A stretch of 64,000 nucleotides of DNA from JANLVI01 sp031363915. GTDB taxonomy: Bacteria; Vulcanimicrobiota; Vulcanimicrobiia; Vulcanimicrobiales; Vulcanimicrobiaceae. Shown in pieces: positions 52,801-62,718 of the stretch; positions within the stretch are counted from its first letter, which is position 1, and each line of letters starts with the position of its first letter. Where the stretch lies: positions 169,673-233,672 of the forward strand of contig JANLVI010000010.1 of NCBI GenBank assembly GCA_031363915.1. Direction: 5' to 3'. The position numbers were made by a program, and so were the translations under genes. A model generated the notes under the pieces. The model was not told the DNA's origin. It made no database searches and saw nothing but the letters and a program-made list of their open reading frames with translations.

Positions 52801-53753
52801 ACGGCGGGAGACGCTTCGCGCAGTGCAGCCGCAGTCGCACGAATCCCCGCCTTGAGCGCGCGCTTTGCTTCGGGCACGACACCCGCCAAATTCACGAACG
52901 CATGCGGAAGCGACGTGCGCAAATCGTACGTGACCGCGACGCCCGCGTCGCGCAGGCGCTTGAAATACGCGTAGCCCTCGTCGGCGAGCGGATCGTATTG
53001 CGCGGCCAACACGTACGCAGGCGGATGACGTTCGGGATGAGGTGCATCGAGCGTCACGAGCAGCGGCTTCCCGTAATCTTCCGATCCATTCATCGAGTGC
53101 TGCGTAAACCACGCGATCGTCTCGGTCGTGAGCGGCAAGCCGCTCGTGAACCGCGTGCGCGATGGAAACCGCGCCGTGCCGTCAACCGACGGATAGATCA
53201 GAAACGCGAACGCCGGTCGCGGCAAACCGCGCGACTCTGCATAATTCGCGATTCCAGCCGAGAGGCCACCGCCCGCGCTGTCGCCGCCGACGGCAACACG
53301 ATCCGGATCGATTCCGAGGTCGACGGCATTTGCCCGCAACCACGCATACGAATCGAATGCATCCTCGAAGCCCGTCGGGAACTTCTGCTCCGGTCCTAGA
53401 CGATAGTCGACAGAGAGCACGGCCAGACGTCCCTCGCGGGCAAAGAAACGCGTCAGCCCATCATAGGCATCGACATCGCCGATCACATAGCCGCCACCGT
53501 GAAAATACAACAGCACCGGCAACGTTTCACGAGCGGCCTCCACCGGCCGATAGAGCCGCGCGTGGATCGTCGAACCATCGCTTGTGGGGATCGCACACTC
53601 GCGCGCCTCCACGCCCGTGACGCGCTTGATTCCAAAGCGTTGGTTCATCTGCACGTATGACGCCCGCATCCCGCGTACGCTGACCTTCGGATTGAACGAC
53701 TGACCGGACATCTTCGCGAGCCACAGTAAGGTTCGAATTCGTGTATCGAGCAC
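52797..53753 (-). CDS. Alpha/beta hydrolase, hormone-sensitive-lipase (HSL) type esterase
   Basis: 318-residue esterase. The oxyanion motif HGGG is at 85-88, the nucleophile S159 is in GGDSAGG, and the Asp (QYDPLADEG) and His (LPHAFVNL) of the triad follow at the expected distances. The HSL family hydrolyses short acyl esters. It is the first gene of a two-gene unit with the Baeyer-Villiger monooxygenase. The start is GTG at 53753 without a clear ribosome site. The same catalytic logic (ketone to ester to acid plus alcohol) is seen in bacterial ketone degradation pathways. Confidence 0.92.
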   Translation of the reverse strand: MLDTRIRTLLWLAKMSGQSFNPKVSVRGMRASYVQMNQRFGIKRVTGVEARECAIPTSDGSTIHARLYRPVEAARETLPVLLYFHGGGYVIGDVDAYDGLTRFFAREGRLAVLSVDYRLGPEQKFPTGFEDAFDSYAWLRANAVDLGIDPDRVAVGGDSAGGGLSAGIANYAESRGLPRPAFAFLIYPSVDGTARFPSRTRFTSGLPLTTETIAWFTQHSMNGSEDYGKPLLVTLDAPHPERHPPAYVLAAQYDPLADEGYAYFKRLRDAGVAVTYDLRTSLPHAFVNLAGVVPEAKRALKAGIRATAAALREASPAV

Positions 53754-53787
53754 AGCGCTAATTACGCCCTCAGGGTCCTACAACCCG

Positions 53788-56016
53788 TTACGGGTGATAC
53801 GTTCGCTCGGTATGTCCCACCAGCTGTTCGGGATAAAAATATACATCGCGCAGTTCGCCCGCGCTATAGCGCAGCGCCTCGTCAGCGAAATGGCGGGATT
53901 TCGGGTTGCCGCTCTCGCCGCCCACGGTGATCGCCTTTGCGCGAATTTTCGGCCCGAACTCAACGACGGCAACGAAGCTATTGCCGCTCGTCCCGTAGTG
54001 TTTCTTCGTGCGTGACGCGCTCGTCCCAAAAGAAGCAAGCGATCCCCAGAGACTCGAGGTGAATGGCACCGGGATGCTCGGCCCGGCGTCATCGAACCGC
54101 TGGGCAATCGCGTCGTCGATGCGCTGGAAGCGATTGATCTCACCCCACGGCGTACGCCATGTACCGAAGTCGGTGGTGAGTTTGTCGGTCCCGGTGACGA
54201 GCGCGTCGACGAGTCGATCGGGTGTAGCCGCTCGCATCGCATCGTAGATTTTCGCGCGCGAACCTGGCACATGCGTGTCGACGCTGTTGCCGAGTGCCTC
54301 GCCAAAAAACACCGCAACCGCGGTCGGAATCGAAATAGCCGACCAACGATCGTCCCAACCGCGCAGCATCGCGATCGGCTCCGCGAGCTTTTCTTTTCGC
54401 GCGTCGGTTCCGGGCAGCGCGTCGTAGGCGCTCAGGAGCTTCGGTACGAGATCGGCGAACGCGGGGAGATAAGAATCGTACGCGGCGGCGATCAGTCCAT
54501 CGAGCGTGAAGTCCGTGCGTCCGGTCAAGAGCAGCGTGTCGTGAACGCCGCGTGCATTCTCTCCAACCGTGTCCATATAGCGCGGATAGTTCTCGACTTT
54601 GGGGCTATTCGGACCGGCCGACGAAAACGGCCAATTATTCGAATTGGCGATCCAGCCATTCGGCGGATCGAGCAGATGCGGCGCCTCATCGAGCGCGTGG
54701 AGTCCGTGCCAATCGGTTTGCGGGTCGGAGCCGTCGACCGGCTGCGTATAGTCGAATCGGTCGTCTCGTCGCGGAATGAATTGCGGATGCAGGTACGCGA
54801 TCTCGCCTTTGGCATCGGCAAAAATGGTGTTGTTCGATGAGTTCGCGCGCAGCTCGGCGACGCGCCGGAACGTCGCGTAATCGACCGCCTTCGTGCGCAA
54901 ATAGGATTGACTGAGCGCCGCGACCGGCTTCTGCATGAGCGCGACACTGATCCATTTGTCGCCCTCCGAGCGCACGATCGGACCGTGATGCGTGCGGTAC
55001 GTGGTAAACGTCTTGGACCGGAGCGCGCCATTCGCTACGCGGTACGGCACCGCAATGTGCGCGACGAGAACCGGCCGCTCTTCATTGCCATAGCGGTAGA
55101 AGAGCTTTCCGCCGCGATGGACGATGGTCTCCGCGAAGAAATCCACCGTATCGACACCGCTCGAGGTGTGCATCCAGCCGGCACGCTCGTTGAAACCCTG
55201 ATAGATGAAGAACTGGCCCCAGGTCGCCGCGCCGTAGGCGTTGAGCCCGGCGTCGCTCGTCATCTGGAGTTCAGAGCGAAAATAAAACGAGGTGTGCGGA
55301 TTGATGAGCAGCAGCGCGTGGTGCTCGAGGGTATTGGTCGGCGCGATGGCGATGCCGTTCGAGCCGGTCGGCTCGGGAAAACGTGCCGTGAAATCGTTCG
55401 GCTCGGCGGCCGTTTTCCGAACGCCGCCGTAGAACGCGGCGATCCCCTCCGTCGAGATGCGCGAGATGTCGCCGCCGATGCTGCCTTCGGTAAAGCTGAG
55501 CGCCATCCACGGCTCGAACCGTCGGATGACCCGCGGGTGCACGTTCGGATGAACGGCAAGATAATAGTTGAGGCCATCGGCCCACGCGTTCATCAACGTT
55601 TGCAGGAGCGGCGGACTACCGGCATACTGCGCGCGCAAATCGACGGGATCGATGAACAACTTCATCCGCAGATCGTCGTAAAGCGCGCTCTCGCCTTCGG
55701 CCTCGGCCACACGACCGAGCGCCATCAAGTAGTTATATTCAACGCGATTAAAATCGTCTTGAGCCTGCGCGTAAATCATCCCGAAGACGGCATCGGCGTC
55801 GCTCTTGCCGTGCACGTGTGCGATTCCCCAATCATCGCGGACGATCGTCACTCGCGCCGCCTCCGCGCGCCAACGCGTCACGTCGTTCGCCGTCGCGGCA
55901 GAGGCAGCCGCCGCCGTAATGCCGAGCAGCAAGACCGTTAGCAACGCTGCGCGTAACAAGGGCCCGATGTGCATCTGGAGCGATTCGTCTTTGGTTTGGA
56001 TCTGGACCTGGGTCAT
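53788..56016 (-). CDS. Penicillin acylase family (S45) N-terminal nucleophile hydrolase
   Basis: 742 residues. A signal peptide (LRAALLTVLLLGITAAAASA) follows 14 polar residues; ATG at 55974 is an alternative start, but GAGAG before 56016 favours the longer form. VTIVRDDWGIAHVHG is the typical S45 alpha-chain start. The autoprocessing site is predicted at G218/S219 in EPTGSNGIAIAP, giving a beta chain with Ser at its N-terminus. Such enzymes cleave amides of acyl groups: beta-lactams, acyl-homoserine lactones or N-acyl amino acids. Exported, probably periplasmic. Substrate unknown; AHL cleavage is one possibility. Confidence 0.9.
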   Translation of the reverse strand: MTQVQIQTKDESLQMHIGPLLRAALLTVLLLGITAAAASAATANDVTRWRAEAARVTIVRDDWGIAHVHGKSDADAVFGMIYAQAQDDFNRVEYNYLMALGRVAEAEGESALYDDLRMKLFIDPVDLRAQYAGSPPLLQTLMNAWADGLNYYLAVHPNVHPRVIRRFEPWMALSFTEGSIGGDISRISTEGIAAFYGGVRKTAAEPNDFTARFPEPTGSNGIAIAPTNTLEHHALLLINPHTSFYFRSELQMTSDAGLNAYGAATWGQFFIYQGFNERAGWMHTSSGVDTVDFFAETIVHRGGKLFYRYGNEERPVLVAHIAVPYRVANGALRSKTFTTYRTHHGPIVRSEGDKWISVALMQKPVAALSQSYLRTKAVDYATFRRVAELRANSSNNTIFADAKGEIAYLHPQFIPRRDDRFDYTQPVDGSDPQTDWHGLHALDEAPHLLDPPNGWIANSNNWPFSSAGPNSPKVENYPRYMDTVGENARGVHDTLLLTGRTDFTLDGLIAAAYDSYLPAFADLVPKLLSAYDALPGTDARKEKLAEPIAMLRGWDDRWSAISIPTAVAVFFGEALGNSVDTHVPGSRAKIYDAMRAATPDRLVDALVTGTDKLTTDFGTWRTPWGEINRFQRIDDAIAQRFDDAGPSIPVPFTSSLWGSLASFGTSASRTKKHYGTSGNSFVAVVEFGPKIRAKAITVGGESGNPKSRHFADEALRYSAGELRDVYFYPEQLVGHTERTYHP

Positions 56017-56098
56017 AAGTCAACTCTCGGATTCAACGGCGGGCGCAAGCTCAGCGGTTTGTCCGGGCCGTCGGCGACAATACAGATTTTGCGCCTAA

Positions 56099-56950
56099 TT
56101 ACGGAATGCTTCCCGCGATCGACTTATAGATCGTAATGTCGCGCTCCGATTGCCGACCGACGAGCGTGCCGGCGCAAACCTCGCCGATCTCGCCAACGAA
56201 GTGATCGTCGCCGATACGGCCCGCTCCTTTTGCCGTGAGGAACTCCGCGCCCGCGCGCAAGATACCCTCGCGACTGTCGACTACGTAACGCGACCGGACG
56301 ACAAGGTCGCTATCGACTTCGACCGGGCCAGGAACGCTCGAACCAACGATATTGAGGTGCGTCCCCGGCCGAATCCAGGCGCCGAGCACGACTGGCTCGC
56401 GCGCTGCCGTCACCGTGCAGACGATGTCCGCTTCGGCCACGGCCTCGCGCGCGTCGCTTACTGCCCGCACCGGGATGCGCAATTCCGCGCTCATCCGCGA
56501 TGCGAAGGTCTCGGCTCGGATTGATGACCGTCCCCAAACGGTTATGGAGCGCAGATCGCGCACCTTGCATATGGCGCGCGCGTGCGTGTGTGCCTGCTCG
56601 CCGTACCCGATGATCGCCATGGTCGAGGCATCACGACGCGCGAGCGCATCGGTCGCGACGGCACTCGCCGCTGCGGTGCGAATCGCCGTGATTTCCCCTG
56701 CGTGGAGCACGCACACCGGCGCGCCCGATTCGGGTTCGAAGAGAATGACGAGTCCCTAGGGTTCCGCCTCGCCCAGCGATCCCGGCATGATGCCGAAGAG
56801 CCGCCCTTCGGCAAGCGGGAGAAACGATCGCAAAAGCTGCCTTGTCTTGCCGCTGGAAAAGGCGACCATTGCCTCCCGCACGATCGGGATGCAGACGTCG
56901 TAGGTCAGTCGCTGGGCGATTTCTTCGCGATCGATCGTGCGCATACGCAC
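56099..56950 (-). pseudogene. Ornithine cyclodeaminase/mu-crystallin family gene with in-frame amber stop
   Basis: One continuous frame on the minus strand carries both ends of the family: N-terminal MRTIDREEIAQRL to GIMPGSLGEAEP, and C-terminal GLVILFEPESG through HAGEITAIRTAAASAVATD, the NAD-binding AIIGYGEQAHTHARAI and the end. They are separated by a TAG at 56756-56758. Family members normally have about 20 extra residues (the FGAKVISVFP region) exactly where the TAG lies, so a deletion as well as a stop codon is indicated. The gene begins 7-13 bases after the binding-protein gene and was probably co-transcribed. Readthrough is conceivable but unlikely given the missing segment. Confidence 0.8.
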
Positions 56951-56957
56951 GACTACG

Positions 56958-58598
56958 TCAGATGTCGACGTTCATCATGTTATCGAATGGCGTGATGGTG
57001 TTCGGATCGTAGTTGCGCAAGTCGGAATTATATCCGAAAAGATCCTCGCGAATCGAGGCGACGATGGAGGGGACGTCCTCGATGAACGCCTGCATCACCA
57101 CCTTGACGTCGGCGTTGCGATCTGCGGGTTGATAGTGTCCGATGAACGCGTCCATCGCCGCTTGGGCGGTCGTATTGCACCACCTCAAATTATTTTGCCC
57201 AGCGGGCGGAAACTGGTCGCAGCCGTAGAGCCCGGAATAATCGCCGAGCGGGTCGACCGCAAAAGCGAAGAGCACAACATCCCATGCACCACCGTAGATG
57301 ATTCCGCCCTGCTGCGCCGGCGCAAACATCTGCGCGGGCGGATAGTGCTTTGCTTGCAGATTGACCCCGACTTGCTGCCAGTTCGCACGAACGAACTCGA
57401 TTTTTTTATCGGTATCGTTCTGACCGGCGGAGATCGCAACCGTCAAATCGAGCCGCACGCCGTTCTTCGCGCGAATACCGTCCGCGCCGCGCACCCAGCC
57501 AGCCGTATCGAGTAACGCATTGGCCTTTGCCGGATCGTATGACGTCGTCCCAAGATCGGTAAAAAACGGGGCGCTCACCGGGATTGGCGCATCGCGCACG
57601 ATGCCCACGCCGTGCGCGATTGTCGAGAGGATGGATTTCCGGTCGAGCGCGAGCAACAACGCTTGACGGACCATTCGATCGGCGACCGCCGCATGAGTGA
57701 GATTGAAGTCAAAGTGATCGTAAGCGAAACTCGGCTGGCGAACGACCGTGTAGCCGGGCAGCGCCGCCACGCGATCGAGATATGCGCCGCTGAACTGATA
57801 CCAAAGATCGACCTTGTGATCGACCAGATTCGCAAGCAGCGTGTCGCGATCGGAAACGATCTTGTACACGATCCGGTCGAGTTTTGGTCGGCCGCGCCAG
57901 TAGCGCGGGTTTGCGGCCAACACGACTTGCTTTGAGCGATCCCAACGCGCAAACGTAAAGGGTCCGATCCCGACCGGAAGCGCGTTGTAAGGCACATCGT
58001 TGATGTTCGGGTACTTCCCCAGAAGATGCTTGGGCAAAAGACTGGGATTCGCACAGCAACTCGAAAAAAATGCCTCGACGAAGGTCGCATACGGCTTCTT
58101 CAGATGAAACACGACGGTAAAGTCATCGGGTGCATTCACCGAGGCAAGCTGGTCGAAACGCCCGCCCTCATTATTTGCCGGATTGTTGACGGCGTTCACG
58201 CTGAACACGACATCGGCGGAAGTAAACGGAGCGCCGTCCGACCACACAACGCCTTTTCGTAGATGATAGGTGATGGTTCGCCCATCGGGGCTGACTCCGC
58301 CGTTCGCCTCCGTCGGCACCGCCGTTGCGAGTTCGGGATACGGTTGATTGCGTTTGTCCCAGCGCACCAGCCACGCCATCGTCATTTCCGAGAGATTGGC
58401 AACCGACGCAGCCTGACTCAGATGCGGATTGAGCGTTATGACGTCTCCCGCATCGGAGATCGTCAACACATGCGGCGTCGTCCAGGAATTCTTTCTTCCC
58501 TCGGACGCCGCCACGCCCGTCGCGACTGACTGAGAAGGCACGACGAGTACGATTACGCAGGCAACGCACATGCGAAATAAGGCAGCAAGAAAACTCAT
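56958..58598 (-). CDS. Extracellular solute-binding protein, family 5 (peptide/opine type)
   Basis: 546 residues from ATG 58598, with GGGAG 8 bases upstream. N-terminal signal (LFRMCVACVIVLVV). Family 5 motifs: ITYHLRKGVVWSDGAPFTSADVVFS and GIGPFTFARWD. It captures oligopeptides, opines or similar solutes outside the membrane. No Dpp/Opp permease or ATPase genes lie next to it; the only neighbour is the broken ornithine cyclodeaminase gene, suggesting that an opine or amino-acid catabolic unit has decayed. In-frame sequence upstream to 58697 lacks family features. Confidence 0.9.
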   Translation of the reverse strand: MSFLAALFRMCVACVIVLVVPSQSVATGVAASEGRKNSWTTPHVLTISDAGDVITLNPHLSQAASVANLSEMTMAWLVRWDKRNQPYPELATAVPTEANGGVSPDGRTITYHLRKGVVWSDGAPFTSADVVFSVNAVNNPANNEGGRFDQLASVNAPDDFTVVFHLKKPYATFVEAFFSSCCANPSLLPKHLLGKYPNINDVPYNALPVGIGPFTFARWDRSKQVVLAANPRYWRGRPKLDRIVYKIVSDRDTLLANLVDHKVDLWYQFSGAYLDRVAALPGYTVVRQPSFAYDHFDFNLTHAAVADRMVRQALLLALDRKSILSTIAHGVGIVRDAPIPVSAPFFTDLGTTSYDPAKANALLDTAGWVRGADGIRAKNGVRLDLTVAISAGQNDTDKKIEFVRANWQQVGVNLQAKHYPPAQMFAPAQQGGIIYGGAWDVVLFAFAVDPLGDYSGLYGCDQFPPAGQNNLRWCNTTAQAAMDAFIGHYQPADRNADVKVVMQAFIEDVPSIVASIREDLFGYNSDLRNYDPNTITPFDNMMNVDI

Positions 58599-58766
58599 GA
58601 TTTGCTCCCGGAAAAGAAAAAAGCCAAGTGACACCCTCAGCGCACCGGCTCGCGAAAACTTCTCGACGGAATAAGATACCGCACCGGTATCGTGCACGAC
58701 GGGCGCGCCGTTGTCAAGTGAGGCGGCGCGAGCGGGGATGCATCCGTCTCTTCCGAAGGCGTGATC

Positions 58767-59309
58767 ATGGGCATTTTCTCTTCACTCATGCTCTCGATCG
58801 CGCTTCTCTCGGCGTCGCCGACGCCGCACGGCCCGCCGGCTCCGGCGGCCAAGCCCGTCAGCAGCGACACGGCACAAATGAACGTGCCATTCGCTATCGA
58901 CTTCTTCAACGTTCGCGTTCAGAAAATCGAGTGGATGGCCGACACCGCGCCCTTCGCGCAAAAAATCAACGCGAGTTCCAATGATGGGATGGGTTCGCTC
59001 GTCATTACGGCGCTAGTGAAAGGCAATAGCAACGATAGCGCAAACGTGCCGACGCCCAACGCGCAGGCGATTTTCAAAGACGGTTCCGCTTCCACGGAAG
59101 ACGGTTTGGACGCATATACCGTTTCGGGCAAGAAATCCAACGCGACATATCAAGCCGGTGACGGCGGCACCGTCGTGTGGGTGCTTATAAACGTCGCCGA
59201 GCCCACGTCGGATAATCCGATCACGAAGATCGTGTTTCGACAATCGTTCACCGGATTGAAGCCCGAACTTATCCGTTTGCTGAGTCCGCCGGTCACGATC
59301 GTCCGCTAA
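58767..59309 (+). CDS. Secreted protein of unknown function, 180 residues
   Basis: Starts at ATG 58767 (GTG 58761 possible). A signal peptide (MGIFSSLMLSIALLSASP) is followed by a Pro-rich linker and a beta-rich domain: FAIDFFNVRVQKIEW, LVITALVKGNSN, VVWVLINVAEP, TKIVFRQSFTG. The pattern (ligand-poor beta-sandwich, conserved-looking first strand) resembles DUF4352-type extracellular modules but I cannot confirm it. Its stop interlocks with the oxyR stop (CTAA, 59306-59309). Confidence 0.7.
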   Translation: MGIFSSLMLSIALLSASPTPHGPPAPAAKPVSSDTAQMNVPFAIDFFNVRVQKIEWMADTAPFAQKINASSNDGMGSLVITALVKGNSNDSANVPTPNAQAIFKDGSASTEDGLDAYTVSGKKSNATYQAGDGGTVVWVLINVAEPTSDNPITKIVFRQSFTGLKPELIRLLSPPVTIVR

Positions 59310-60277
59310 ACGGATGCGGCGTCCGGGCGAATTCCCGTCGCTTCGAGTGCTCGAACGCCGGTGGGCAACTGCTCGCGCATAAAGGCCGCGATCTCGCGCA
59401 GGTCGTTTGCGCGCGTCTCCGTCGCGCGCCAGACAAGCGCGATCGTACGTCCCGCCCGGGCTTCGTCGATCTCGCGGTAAGCGATCATGCCTTGCATCGT
59501 CGTATGCTCGGCGGCGGCGAGCAGCGGGATGACCGCGATACCTTCGCCCGCCGCGATCATGTGCCGCAACATCTCAAGCGAACTCGCGTAACGGCTCTCG
59601 TTCGGAAGTGGGCGGTGATCGCAGAGCGCGAGCGTCTGATCGCGCAAACAGTGGCCGTCTTCCATCAAGAGGAGCGGACCGCGCTTGAGGTCCCGCAGGC
59701 GCACCTGCTGACGTTGCGCGAGCTCATGGTCGCTCGGGCACGCAAGGCGGAACGGTTCGAAGAAGAGCGGCTCGGCAACGAGGCCCTCCAGCGGAACCGG
59801 CAAGGCGACGAGAATCGCGTCGAGATCGCCGTGACGCAGCGAGACGAGCAATTCGTCGGTCGTCGACTCACGCAACCGTAGCGCAAGGCGCGGAAATTGT
59901 TTGCGGCCAAGCGCGATGACCGACGGCATGTAATATGGCCCGAGCGTCGCGATCACGCCCAGGCGCAACTGGCCCGAGAGCGGCTCCGAGCTACGGCGCG
60001 CGTCCTCGAGTAGCCGTCGCGCGTCGCCGAGCAGCGCCTCGGCTTGACGCAGGATGACCTCGCCGCGCACCGTCGGCTCGACTTTTCGCGTGGTCCGCTC
60101 GAAAAGTTGGACACCAAGAACCGATTCGAGCTTGCGAACTTGCTCGCTTAAGGCGGCTTGGCTGACGCCGCAGTATTCTGCGGCGCGCCCGAAATGACGC
60201 TCGCGGTCGACGGCGACGGCATATTCGAGATCGCGTAAAGAGAGCGAGGAGACGCTTGCGGGAAGCACGCTACTCAA
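59306..60277 (-). CDS. oxyR: OxyR-type LysR transcriptional regulator
   Basis: 323 residues. Residues about 14-70 are the LysR helix-turn-helix (FGRAAEYCGVSQAALSEQVRKLE); the effector domain follows. The peroxide-sensing pair is visible: C210 and C219 in GHCLRDQTLALC, nine residues apart exactly as C199/C208 of E. coli OxyR. Oxidation forms the disulfide and turns on antioxidant genes; here katG lies divergent, 133 bases away. The start is uncertain: TTG 60277 or GTG 60268, neither with a clear ribosome site. Confidence 0.92.
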   Translation of the reverse strand: MSSVLPASVSSLSLRDLEYAVAVDRERHFGRAAEYCGVSQAALSEQVRKLESVLGVQLFERTTRKVEPTVRGEVILRQAEALLGDARRLLEDARRSSEPLSGQLRLGVIATLGPYYMPSVIALGRKQFPRLALRLRESTTDELLVSLRHGDLDAILVALPVPLEGLVAEPLFFEPFRLACPSDHELAQRQQVRLRDLKRGPLLLMEDGHCLRDQTLALCDHRPLPNESRYASSLEMLRHMIAAGEGIAVIPLLAAAEHTTMQGMIAYREIDEARAGRTIALVWRATETRANDLREIAAFMREQLPTGVRALEATGIRPDAASV

Positions 60278-60292
60278 TTATTCGGAAATACC

Positions 60293-60311
60293 TTATTAAT
60301 CCTTTAGATAA
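60293..60311. promoter_or_regulatory. Candidate OxyR (LysR-type T-N11-A) box between oxyR and katG
   Basis: TTAT-N11-ATAA, a palindrome of the LysR class, lies in an AT-rich 133-base gap between the divergent starts. A TATAAC at 60351-60356 is a plausible katG -10 element, with no good -35 box, as expected for an activator-dependent promoter. Confidence 0.55.
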
Positions 60312-60410
60312 ACCGATTTTACTTACTGATCGTGACGTGGTAACGTCTCGTATAACCTTACGGATTTCTCAGAACAACGTCGCCACGAATGGCCACGATT
60401 GGAGCGACTT

Positions 60411-62630
<2,220 letters not shown>

Positions 62631-62662
62631 TTCCAAGTAAATCGCGGCCGAACGAGGCCCCG

Positions 62663-62701
62663 AAAAAAGACCGTAGCGCCCTGGCGTTACGGTTTTTTTT
62701 T
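62663..62701. terminator. Intrinsic terminator after katG
   Basis: A-run, then CCGTAGCGCC paired with GGCGTTACGG (one G-U pair, tight loop), then nine T residues. It can act in both directions, since the phosphatase gene on the minus strand ends at 62719. Confidence 0.85.
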
Positions 62702-62718
62702 ATTCGCTGGCGCGTGTG

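Noticed and set aside
54907..55941. A 344-codon open frame on the plus strand opposite the penicillin acylase gene
   Set aside because: Composition is typical of antisense frames; the S45 motifs are on the minus strand.
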